Source: Pisaster brevispinus
Taxonomy: Eukaryota > Echinodermata > Asteroidea > Forcipulatida > Asteriidae
Length of the DNA stretch: 64,000 bases
NCBI GenBank assembly: GCA_023634235.1
Contig: JAMKCF010000009.1
Span: 2,852,001 to 2,916,000 of the forward strand
Direction of reading: 5' to 3'
The position numbers were made by a program, and so were the translations under genes. Numbering within the stretch: the stretch's first letter is position 1; every line of letters starts with the position of its first letter. Below are positions 1-10,900 of this stretch, in pieces. The notes beneath the pieces are model-generated. The model worked only from the letters and a program-made list of their open reading frames with translations, made no database searches and was not told the origin of the DNA.

Positions 1-1
1 C

Positions 2-973
2 AACGAGAGGCGTCGGATGAGGGAGATTGCATGGTGCGACGATGAAGAGAAAGAATGGGAGAGGGAAGCCAGGGCAGCAAGACGACGGAGGATGTTGCCA
101 AAGATTGAGATTCGTGAGAACCATAAGGCTGAGGTTGTAGGGTCCATTCGGCGAGATCAGAAGAGAGAATACGCTAACAAGATGGCCCGCGAGTCTCATC
201 TTAACAGGTCTCTTAATGCACTGAGTAAATCATACGCCAAACACAGAACTTTGACGGAACGTAACGAGGCAAAACTAGTAGAACTTCAAGGTGACGTCGA
301 AAATATTCAGATCAAGCCTACAGGCGACGACGGTGAACCTAAGAAATCCAGAACAAAGAAAGCACCAACACAAATGAGTCTACCAGAGCTACTATTGGGA
401 AAGATTGGGAAGAATACCTCTCTGCAAAGTGTCCCGCATAGCCAAAAGATTAATCGCCTACCAAGTGTTACTGAGCACGAGGGCCCACCAGCGTTGTATA
501 GCGGACCTGCCAAGAAGGCGCCGGGAATGCTTGGATCCTTTTACATGAACACAAGTACAGCCCAGCCTGATAGCGGCACGGCGCATCAACGTAGGGTTCA
601 CTTGGTAGATCCCATTTTGGGCGGTGAAAGCGTCCACCACCGGGCTGATGACAGTAAACGTTCCAAACCCCAGGTCTCACAAGTCAAACCCTCCACCAAG
701 AAGCGACCTAAGCCACTCTCCACGCTCGTTTCCCAACAAAACTTGATCCCACTCAGATTCTACGAACCAGAAAAGAATCCATTCGATGGAGGGATCACCA
801 TGCCCGCCCTGAATCGCTCAAAGGACCTCATCAATGCTGATAAGGATGATGAGCTGTATATCTGGCTAGGGCTGGAGTCCGAGGAAGAGCTTGAAAAGTT
901 GAGGAGGGGTGAGTTTGCGCTGCAACTCGACGGGGAGAATTGGTCAGAAGCGAGTAGCAATGTTGGACTGTAA
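2..973 (+). CDS. 3' coding end of an unrecognised gene (partial)
   Basis: The frame is open from position 2 and continues through an ATG at 17 to a TAA at 971-973, giving at least 318 residues without interruption. Because it is open to the window edge and the first residues (NERRR, then MREIAWCDDEEKEWERE) look like mid-protein sequence, it is probably the last exon of a longer gene. The N-terminal ~90 residues are very charged and likely helical or coiled coil (runs such as ARAARRRR and KREYANKMARESHLNRS). The middle is low-complexity, rich in S, P, K and Q. The C-terminus (from about residue 245, LIPLRFYEPEKNPFDGG to DELYIWLGLESEEELEKLRR) looks like a compact conserved module. No domain or family is recognised and no membrane segment is visible. 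Confidence is high that it is coding, because the frame is long and its composition is protein-like in only one frame. Confidence 0.75.
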   Translation, partial: NERRRMREIAWCDDEEKEWEREARAARRRRMLPKIEIRENHKAEVVGSIRRDQKREYANKMARESHLNRSLNALSKSYAKHRTLTERNEAKLVELQGDVENIQIKPTGDDGEPKKSRTKKAPTQMSLPELLLGKIGKNTSLQSVPHSQKINRLPSVTEHEGPPALYSGPAKKAPGMLGSFYMNTSTAQPDSGTAHQRRVHLVDPILGGESVHHRADDSKRSKPQVSQVKPSTKKRPKPLSTLVSQQNLIPLRFYEPEKNPFDGGITMPALNRSKDLINADKDDELYIWLGLESEEELEKLRRGEFALQLDGENWSEASSNVGL

Positions 974-2212
974 CATTGACTCGAATAACGCAAATCGATG
1001 ACGTGAGGAAACGTGTGTGACTTTTGGACGGGTGCAAAACTCAGAGAGGAACATCTGTTTATGAGAAATCAACAGATAGTTTTACGGAATTGCCAGTTAC
1101 AAAATGAAATCAAACTCAAGCATAATGATTGGTTAACCGGAATCAGTCCAGCCAAAAAAAAGTCAATTATAAAATGCTCATATCATGTACATTTTCCCCA
1201 TAATAGCAAAGAATGTTTTGTTCTATGTTACTGGTTAAAAAGTGTTGGAATCATGATTTCAACACTTTCAGGCCGATTTTGGAACTTTCTTCGATCTCTT
1301 CATTGTCATATGTGTGTGTGTAGATAACTTACCAAAACCCAAGTCCCAATACTTTCAAATGAGTAATCATTGTGTGCGACCACCTAGGTGATTATTAAGG
1401 TGAGAAACCGTATGAACAGTTCAATCTCATCAGAATTCTTTGAAAGCAGTTTTGGAACCTGTATTGATTGCACGGTACACCGCGGATTAATCAGACCAGT
1501 GATAAGAATTTCTTTTAAAAAAAAGTAAATTGCCAGTCATCGGTAACAAACAAATTAATTTGATCCAGAAGGCTATTCAAAATAAGGTGTGACCCACGGA
1601 ATAATGACGAAACATCTTCATAAAGCGAAAGTACTTTTCCAAGGTAAATTCGGCATGGGAAAAAAACCCTAAACAATTTACACTACTTACTTCAGTCATT
1701 CATCATCTCGAACTAAACAACTTCTTTGCTTAAAAGTAATTGTATCAAGAAGACATTCTTGGCACGAGAAGTTGTTGTAGAGTAAAAGAGTATAAAAGAG
1801 TAACAATATCTGACTTTAGTGGGATTCTTCATTTTTCGCAATAATTGACATGTAGCTGTGCAAGCCCGTTCTGGTTTATTGCATTTTTGTTTGTAGTACG
1901 TTTTGCTATAGTTTGACTCGTGAATTTAAACCCTTTGTTGATCGGCTTTTCTGTGAAATGGAACCCTTTGATGAGCACCCCCAGTTTACAGTGTGAAATG
2001 CTGCAGGCGTGTATAGCGAGGTTTGTTGTCGAACCTTTTGTTAAGCTCATTATATATGTGTGTATGTTTTTTAATGTTTTTTTTATTGCATTATCACTGA
2101 AAACGAGTGCATTGTCTTCCATTATAGTTGCTGTTCAAAACTAAACGCATGAGCGGAAAATTAATTTAGGCATTTTGTCTTGTAAAATAAGATGTGAAGC
2201 GCATAAATAAAA
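974..2212 (+). other. 3' UTR of the first gene, with polyA signal
   Basis: No open frame of note follows the stop codon. The first good AATAAA lies at 2207-2212 and a second AATAAA follows at about 2231, so the transcript probably ends near 2.23-2.25 kb. The short frames here lack protein-like composition. The UTR boundary is inferred from the signal only. Confidence 0.4.
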
Positions 2213-3123
2213 AGAAAAGGAAGCAATAACAATAAAACTCAAGTACATTATTATAGCATACAAACAATTTTTTCTCCTTCTGTCAAGTTACTTGTTTATG
2301 AACACCCACAAAATCATTGTTTGAACAGTTAGTCTTAATCCGGATTGGGCCCTTTGAAATCAGTGTAAACATCATCAAAGAAAAGTCTACCGACCTATTT
2401 TTGTCTATATTTTAATGAAATTGTTAAAAAACATATAATAAAGAAATTATAATAAAGAAACAGTAAGTCAGGGAATGGAGCTAAAATCTCCAATCTGACA
2501 AGAGAGGGCGTGCTATACCCTTGATACCGCCCTCTTCGGCCCTCTACACTACAATACAACTTCGTTGCATATGCAGTGAACTTCATCGGAAGGAAAACAA
2601 AGTGTAGGTAAGAAGATTAGATTTCATCGAAATGATCTAAATTCGATTCAATTCTATTGTGTTGTGGAGTGTGAAACCTTCCTCCGAATGTACGAGCTTG
2701 TTAAATGAGGATGAACTGGTAACTCTATGTCAAGTTTAGCGAGATTCTACACAATAGACTGCGGCCCAATTACATCAAAGTCAGTGATCAGCACTCGGCA
2801 GACGGGCAGACAGGGCAGTGTGTACCGCCCGCCCGGGTGTGTGTGTCTGTGACTGTAGTGTAGTGGTGGTGTTTGTACACACAATCTTCCTGCAATAACC
2901 AGAGCTGAACAGAAGTGTTGAATTGAAGCAGTAAACTCGTTCTCGTAAGTAAAAACAGTAGTTGATTTAGTAGTAGTGCTGTTGTCCAGTTCATTAATTT
3001 TCTCAGCACATACACAAATGGAAATATGGCAAATGCCATGCCATGTCAACAAACTGTCTTTTTTATTTCCATTATTTATTTTTGTTGGGGTCACTCACAG
3101 TCAAACGAAAGTATTATTTTACT
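2213..3123. other. spacer, nothing recognised
   Basis: AT-rich spacer between the first gene and the first TIR element. A minus-strand frame of 115 codons (2747-3094) crosses a GT-rich stretch near 2840 and has no recognisable composition. I see no promoter, RNA gene or repeat that I can support. Confidence 0.3.
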
Positions 3124-3521
3124 AGTTGCGATTATAACCATAACCCTCCATCCTCCCGAGGGTTGCAGAACGGAGGTTTACGAGGCAACCCCAGTAACAA
3201 ATCACTACATACAACATGTGCAATTTTAACCAGTTTCGTCAGACTAGTGACCAGAGATTTGCCCAATTTTTACCACTTTCAAAAATCAGGACACATATTC
3301 CAAGAACACTTGATTTGATGTGTAATGAATCAATTTAGAACACTTAAAACATCATCGAGAAAATATATTTTGAAGAAAAGAACTACAAAAACTTTGTACA
3401 AACATGACAAAAATGGTTGAAATTGCATTATACTGCGATGATTGCGATTCATTACTGGGAAAGTCTCGTAACCCTCCAGTCTGCAACCATTGGAGGATGG
3501 AGGGTTATGATTATCACAACT
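3124..3521. mobile_element. MITE-like TIR element
   Basis: The left end (3124-3157) carries AGTTGCGATTATAACC and ACCCTCCATCCTCC. The right end (3492-3521) is the reverse complement (GGAGGATGGAGGGTTATGAT then TATCACAACT). A second inner pair (GGTTGCAGA near 3161; TCTGCAACC near 3480) extends the hairpin. There is no coding capacity. A related solo end lies at about 42800-42832 (AGTTGCGATAATCGTAACCC), so this is a dispersed family. Target duplications were not identified. Confidence 0.6.
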
Positions 3522-3584
3522 ACAGTTTTACTTGTCCAGAAAATGTTGACAGAATGTAGTCAGAATTTAACATTGGACATAACA

Positions 3585-4284
3585 ACATTGGACATTATCT
3601 GGCGTATAAGTTGGGCGCAATATTTGAAGATGGCCTTTTTTTAAACTCGCGCGGCGTGCCATTTTTTTACGGCGCAATCTTTGTTTCTCTTGCATGATTT
3701 AAAAATTTGCGCAGGGTAGCTCTGGTGCAAACTTTGAACACCTCGTGATCTTTGTCGTTCAAGCGTAATCTTCACCACTTAACGTGAAATATAAGCTGTA
3801 TGAAGAAATTTTACCTCAATAGTTTAAAATGGTAAGTTCGTAGTAGCAAGATGCTGGATTTTTACGTATGGCTGAAACGATTCTTTTGTTCAAAAACTTG
3901 GAGAATGTTGTAAAAACAGGAATGCTCACGAACTGTAAGTTCCTAATTTCTTGCGTGTAACTCCAGTAGTGGAAAGTTCAACACTTGGAAGGCTCTCCTT
4001 TTCACGAAATTTCTAAATGTCGCCGAAGGAGCCTCTTGCAGGGGAATTCCTTTAAGATAATTAATAATCCTCTACCCTTTTTCTTGTCTTATGGTCAAGC
4101 TTGTTGTCGAACCATGTAGTTCGTGTCAATTTCGTGTCCCAGCCGCGCAATTTTTATTTGTGTGGACAAACTTCAGTTCAAAAATTGCGCGCACGCAAAT
4201 TTTTAAATTGGCTTGCGCGAATTTAAAAAAAAGCCATCTACAAAGATTGCGCCCAACATTTACACCAGATAAATGTCCTAATGT
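3585..4284. mobile_element. 700-bp TIR element (non-autonomous DNA transposon)
   Basis: The left terminal repeat (about 3585-3652) contains ACATTGGACATTATCTGG, GTTGGGCGCAAT and a run of T followed by CTCGCGC. The right repeat (about 4219-4284) is its inverted copy (GCGCGAATTTAAAAAAAAGC, ATTGCGCCCAAC, CCAGATAAATGTCCTAATGT), about 70 bp with scattered mismatches. The interior has no long frame. The left end is preceded by a direct 15-bp echo of its own first bases. Confidence 0.6.
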
Positions 4285-5628
4285 AAAAAAGTGTTGTCTG
4301 ATTAATTTCCTCCACAAAGTCTCTGACAGTGATAACGGATTATCCAATAAATAGTGCCAATACACTGGACTACCTCCGCTTCTAGAACTTTCAGGAAGTG
4401 AAATAATATTTCGAAAAGAAACCCATTGTTTTTTATGCCAAAGATTTTTCCCAGTCTACACCAAAACGAGCACACACATATCGTGGTAATGTGCTCTCTG
4501 GGTGTGCAAGGGTACAAATAGGGCCTAAGTGACAACTGGGTGAAAAAATCTCTGCACATAGGCCTAAACGTGGGTTTCTATTCAGAAAGTTATCTCACTT
4601 CCTGAAGGTACTGTAGGGCCAAGAAGTGGAGGGAGTCCAGCATATTGGCGTGTTTTGAAAACACATCCAGATAGCATTTATTAGTGGTTGGCACAAAAGG
4701 CTACAAAACTTTTGAAGTTTGAAAAGACCTTTCAGAGAAGCAAACTGAAAAACTTCTCGCATTATAAGTTGAAACATGAGTTTGAGCCATATATATATGT
4801 AAGTGAAAATACATTTTTTCAATGTCAAAAGAGCAACTTTATTTATTTATTTTTTTAAAAAGTGAAACAGGATCCAGACACCTTTTCTCCTGAACACAAA
4901 AACTTAATCAAAATCAAGAAGCGTAATAAATAAGGCACAATTTTAAAGTCTGTAATAAATGGTTGGATTTAGTATAATGTACATGTTTTACATGTACAAG
5001 TAATGTATGTAGTAGCGGTCGCACATGTACAAAGGTCCATAAATAGTTCCATGCGCCCTGCAAAAGTCATTCCATTCTCTGAACGGGGAGGTTCTACAGT
5101 AGGGCCTTCAACAGAGGGGGTCCAAAGTATTGTCACAATGCGTCCAGGTTGAGTGGAGATTCTTGTTTCGAAAGTTAAGAAATGTGGGCTTAAAACCTTT
5201 TTAGATTTTTTTTTTTAATGCACTGTAGTGTTGGGTATATTAAAGAAATTTAAAACCAGAGCAAGTTGATATACAGTACATGTAAAAACAAAAGGTTGCC
5301 AGTTTCGGTTTCATGATGATTCCTTGATCTTTTTCCATCCAGTTATTTTAAGGCAATAAAACATGTACATGTTCGTTACTGGTTGTTAAAAGAATAAATT
5401 AGGTAGTCATGTTTGATTAAAAAACAATTTTTAAAAAGTTCAAGTAGTGGTTTAGGATTCTCCAAATGCTGTTTCATTGACTTTACCAGTATTTCAGACG
5501 GACATTTTTCTCTGGAGTTCATTGCATTTTCAGATGGAAACTACAAAAAAAATTTGATGACTACCTGTCACATACACATAGATTTCTTTGTTTTGTTTGA
5601 AATAAGAGGAGGCTGAGAAATCAACAAC
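4285..5628. other. spacer upstream of ERLEC1
   Basis: AT-rich spacer with several TACATGTA words near 4978-5010 and 5277-5370 and no repeats that I can pair. The promoter and 5' UTR of ERLEC1 must lie here or immediately before 5629, but no TATA box or initiator stands out. Confidence 0.3.
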
Positions 5629-5766
5629 ATGGAGAGAGCATTGACGTTGCTGATCAGACTAGAGTTGATTGCTGTCTGTTTCATCATACTTCTTGAGATC
5701 ACAAACTCTGATGTACTTAATAGTGACTCCCTCTTTGAACTCAGGTGGCCTGGGCCAGGAATAAAG
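5629..5766 (+). CDS. ERLEC1: ERLEC1 exon 1: signal peptide
   Basis: Starts with ATG at 5629 and ends AAG|GTAAGA in phase 0. It encodes 46 residues: a short basic start ([10 protein letters not shown]), a hydrophobic core (about residues 12-22, IAVCFIILL) typical of a cleaved signal peptide, then the conserved mature N-terminus [12 protein letters not shown], matching the RVNWPG region of the vertebrate protein. No other in-frame ATG fits the signal peptide. Confidence 0.85.
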
Positions 5767-7858
5767 GTAAGACAACGAACACATCAGTGTTTTATTGCAT
5801 TACACTATCTAGTGTGATCTGTTAAAGAGGAAGGGAAATTCAATTTTGTAATGTGCTCATTTTCCAATAGATACATGTAGAGTCCCCATGTGAGTGGGGA
5901 CAAAATTACAAGTCTCGACCCTCACGTTAAACATGGTGTAAATTGTCAATGTCGTTGTATTTGATAACCTTCCGGGGCAAAATTTGTCAACATCTAAAAC
6001 ATCTGATGACATCATTCTGAGAAAAATGGGTCACAACATTTTTGTACGGGGATGTTTTAGTTCATTCCTGACTTTTTCAGATTGAAATTTGAAACATGAC
6101 ACCATTGGATTTGAACAACTAGTGGGTCTTTACATTCCAAGTCCAAGGAGGAATATGTCATAAGTCAATCAGGCCGATTTGATTGAACATCATTAAAAAA
6201 GTCAGAAATGAACCCAAACATCCCCATACAAAAATGTGCATACCCAAAGAAGAATGAGAGGAGACCACTTGCTCTCTTACTTGATTTACCTCTTTTGCGG
6301 GCTATACATACTTGAGCGGGCGTGTAGAGTGGATTGGCCAAAGGCGAAGTTAAACTGGCACATTTTGATGAACTAATTCCAGGGATTATGAGCGCGCATG
6401 GCATGCTGAGGAAAAATGGCACCGCGAGATCGATCACCCCTGGGAATGAGCTTGCAAGAAGTCCCCTTTATCCACTGAGCTAGTAGTAGTCCAGGCCGAT
6501 TTCCTACCCCTGGATAGTACCTATTTAGCAGGACAGTTCTTTTCAAAACTAAGAAGTCCCCCCCCAAAAAAAAAAAATAATAATAAATAAATAAATAAAT
6601 AAATCAGAAATCTATTCCGTGGTAGTAGAACAATAGCAACACAAGTTCTGTTTCTAACAAGATGAATCTACACAGCAAAGTATATATTATTGTGTGGTGC
6701 TACCGCAAACCAAATGTACACTGTTATGTATGTTCTCCTTAAGACTACAGTTGTTTGTATTTGCGTGAAGTGTCCATGTACTCAAAGCAGTCTTTTGTAA
6801 GGGACTTACATGTATCTTTACTCAATGCATTTACAGATACTGATCGCGCACAACTGCAGAAGATTGTAAAAACAAAACTCTTGTTCTTTTTTCACCTCTG
6901 AAGTTTGCAGATAATGCAGAGTATGTTATAATGACGACCCCAGCCAATGAGAAGTACCAGTGTGTCCTACCAGATGAAGACCTTCAGAGACATCAGAATG
7001 ATATCAACTATGGAGGCCCATCAGCTGCAGCTCTTATGCAGTCCGTCTTCACTAAAGAGATCTGCACAATAAGAGTAACTATCTTTTTTGATTTGTAGAT
7101 TAAATCACAAGTATACATTGATTGTTTACTGGAACAAGACAAGCAGCACAATAAAGAGTACCACTTTGCAGCTATCACAGGAGCAGTTTTTTTTTTCAAT
7201 GGTTGTAACTTTTTGTTTGTAAATACCTGAAAGTGAAACCACCCTTAGCTGTTTTAGCATGTGATTTGACATTCATGCTGATACTGGAAATAATTTTGAG
7301 TTTGTTCATTTGTTGTTTTTTAAAAATCACCCTCAAATTCAAAAATGGACAGAAAAAGCTACCTACCTTTTCTGTCCATTGTTGTACTGAATTTTGAGAG
7401 TAATTAAAAATGTATAGGAATGCTAATCAACTCAAACTATTTTTCAGTATAAGCCTGCTTGTCCATTTACATGTTGAAACACTTTTGGGTGGTTTCAGGT
7501 ACTTACCAAAAAACGTTGCGACCATTGAAAAAGCTGCTAACGTGACGGTAGATAAGTGGCACACCTTATTGTGTTACTTGTCACAATGCAAGATGAAACC
7601 AAAGAAACTGCTTTGTCCTTATTCAAAGAATCTGAAGCTCTATCTCTCCAAAATGCAGGCCTGATAGGCCTACTTCATGGAGGCAACAGAGGCAATTGCC
7701 TTTCTGCCCGTGGTCATTACCTTGGTGTCCCATGAAATGCTTCAATAGAAATTTCCTCACAGAGGTGCCTTTTACAAAAGAGAAAACACCTTGGTGCCCT
7801 TGTCCCTTCAAGAACGTATTATACAAATATTTGATGCATGTAAGTGCATTGTTACAGA

Positions 7859-7900
<42 letters not shown>

Positions 7901-10900
7901 AAACAATTCCACAAAAGTGCTCATGGCGCTAATACAAACATTGACATACATGTGTGTACAATAATCAAAATGAAACATAGTTCTATTAGCTTAGAAGAAA
8001 TCCAGAATACAATACACGGAGTTAAGAAATGCAAATTAAAATACAGGTAAAATAAACTATCAAATCAAATCTCGAGATAAAAGTTTCCATTTCATGAGAG
8101 GAAGCTGAGTGAAATGAAAAAGCCAGATTTCACCGAGTGAGTATATTCCCAATGAAATGTAATTAATCCGTTTTAAATAACTCACACAAAGGTCCTTGTC
8201 ATTTGGAAATTTCTCACAATAAATACAAAATAGACACGGAAAGCAGACAATCAGAAAAAAAACAACAACGCAAGTACGGGTACTTAGTTTGTATTTATTT
8301 TTTTATATTTTAAAAATCAATTTCTGTGTGAAAAGTTTGCTTGAACAGGATTTTGACCTGTGACCTTCGGATTGATGTGCTGGCGGCCTACCATCTGAGC
8401 TATCTAACCCTGATGTTGTTGGCTTCCCTATTAGGTCATCTTTGTTCAGGGGTGCCAGTCATTTATGTTTAGAATGTGGTAATTTGTTGTACATGTACAT
8501 GTATGCTTCTCCATTGGGGTTATGGGAAAAACCCATTTAATTAAAACCATAGTAACCTGTGAAAATTAATTGAAACACAATGTAAATACACCTGTACTCA
8601 TATAAAAAAGAAAAAAGATTAATAACTAAAATTATTCTATGTGTATTCATTGTAATGCCAATATGTGTTGAAACTGCCTGGCCTAGCCACTTACGGAAAG
8701 ATACCGTGAAGGTTTTTTAATTTTTCTGATGGTACTTCTCGGGATGGTTAGTACCAGCATAAGCAACAATTGCTTTAAAATGAATAAATGAACACACTCA
8801 TTAAACATGGACATTAAACAAACAAAAAACTATTAGTCCTGTGCACAGACTTGGGAATATTCAAAGATGGTCATCACAGTCTGTCTTACATGATAGACCA
8901 CAAGGCTTGGGTGTGTAAATGATCCAGGTTTGAATTGTATTCAACCTCTCTTTACTGTTTACCAGTTTCAACTGCTGGTTCCCACAGTGAAGCACACATT
9001 CTCACACTCTTGGCGCGTTGTGGCCGAGCGGTTTAGTTCATTGGACCCAAGCTCTGGTGTTGTCAGCAGCAGAGTGTGGGAATGAATCCCGGTAATAACA
9101 CTTGTGTCCTTGAGCAAGGCACTTAACCATAATTGCTTCGTAAAAAGTTGGGAAGGTCGAGCACTCTGCTCTGCCAACCAGGCTCCTAGTGGATGATACC
9201 TATGCCTACATCCTTACGGACTGTGAAGGGGGTAACCTTGTTTCAGCCCCAGGAGTAGGTGGCAACGTGACCCTGGTGACAGTTGATCTGGGTCAACAGC
9301 CCAAATCAGTTAAGTGTACGTTAGCCCTCACCTTGAAGTGGCCGTCCAGCCTTGTGAGTTGGGCGGTATCTCATAATGAAAAAAAAACAATGAAAAAAAA
9401 AACAATTAAAAAAAACGCAGAGCTTGTGTTCAAAGTTCAATTTTACAAACTCTATTAATAAATGTTCAAGTTCTTTGTCTTTGTTTCCTCAGTGTGTTCC
9501 GTAAACCCAATACACAACCATATGGGCTCCGTACATGTACATGTAGGTCTTTGGCATTTTGGTACTTTCAACTCCAGCATATTTTTACCACCAATCTGAT
9601 TTTTTTCTTTCAAAGCATGTTAAGCTTGGGTATGGAAAGTGGACATGGACAAAACTACTGCTGCAGCATTTTAATGAATGACCATTGTGCTCAGGCTTGA
9701 GTGCTTTTTGTGCATCTTGGTTGACTTAAGTCGCCATTGGCAGATTGGGGCTGAAAGGGTTAAAAGAGCAATAATAAATCAAAGGGGAAGTTGATTTTAG
9801 CAAGGTTCATTTACAGCTGCCATCCCGCAACTCAGTCATATTTATGCCCTGAAGACCGGGTTCCCCACACGGTTAATAAACACCTTTTCTAAAAAAAAAC
9901 TTTCGACACACAGGTACCACAGACTTCCACAGAGTACCATACACTGTACCTTCTAGGCTAACATTGGGTACATTGGGTTTCTTCAGTTTGTAGCTGGTAT
10001 TATCAGGAAACCCCATGGCTTGTGTACTGTGGACCACACAGTCTCCTGTGGTGTTATGTCAAAAGGGCAAGCCTGGCGGAACAGTGCACCGATAATCGGG
10101 GATGTTTTCAAACTTATTTTCTGCATGGGAATGGTGGTATCTTAAACATTAAATCACAAAGATTTGTTGATCTTGAAAATGGAATACTGTACTGAATAAC
10201 AGCTCAAATAAACTTTGAAAGTTTGTGCTAAAGGGTCTTTTGATGTATGGTTGAACTTTGGCAGATTGAAACCTACTGGAACTTTGAGCTGTGTCATGGG
10301 AAGTATGTACGTCAATACCACGAAGAGAAAGAAGCTGGCAAGGTAATGGCTCGCTTTTGTTGTTGTCAGATAATGTGTTATTATGGTGCATTTTTTATCA
10401 AGGGATTTATCTAATAAACACTAACACTGAATAAAGAAGAAGACTAAAACAATTGTTACCATATGAGGACAATTGATGAAAATGTAGATTTATTCATGGA
10501 ATGTACAAACCAAAGTTTAGTATATTGATATTATGAGTAATAAAACAAAAGGGAAACTGACAGGGTAAATTTTAATTAATTTTGGGTTGGACACAGAAAA
10601 ATTGACTAGAGCAGGACTTGAGCCTGCAAACCCCGGATTGAGCCATCTAGCCCTGATGTTGGTGGTCTGCATATTTTGTCAGTATTTTTGTTCGGGGGTG
10701 CCAGTCAGAAGCCATGCAACCTGTAACTGCCATATAACTAGGGATCACACCCAAGTTTACAATACAACCTGGGAACCTGTGATCCCTGGTTAAGTCACAT
10801 CCCCTTAAGGTGATCCCTTTCCTGCTACTTCTCGGGTTGTATCGTAATCTTGGGTGTGATCCCTAGTTATACAGCTTTAAAAAAAAGCATAAATATTTGC

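Larger units (their letters stand above)
5767..6910 (+). other. ERLEC1 intron 1 and the missing small exon
   Basis: The flanking exon phases (0 before, 1 after) show that a coding exon of 3n+1 nt is missing between them; in vertebrates this segment encodes about ten residues. I could not find it. The interval holds an inverted repeat (6037-6236), a tRNA-like stretch (6430-6500) and a run of A and TAA near 6558-6605. Confidence 0.5.
7075..10264 (+). other. ERLEC1 intron with microsatellite and SINEs
   Basis: Contains an (AAT)n microsatellite (7858-7898), a minus-strand tRNA-like SINE (8335-8470) and a plus-strand tRNA-Leu-like SINE (9011-9385). The stretch 7200-7850 has no repeat or frame I can support. 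The acceptor is a weak polypyrimidine tract ending TTTGGCAG at 10264. Confidence 0.5.
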
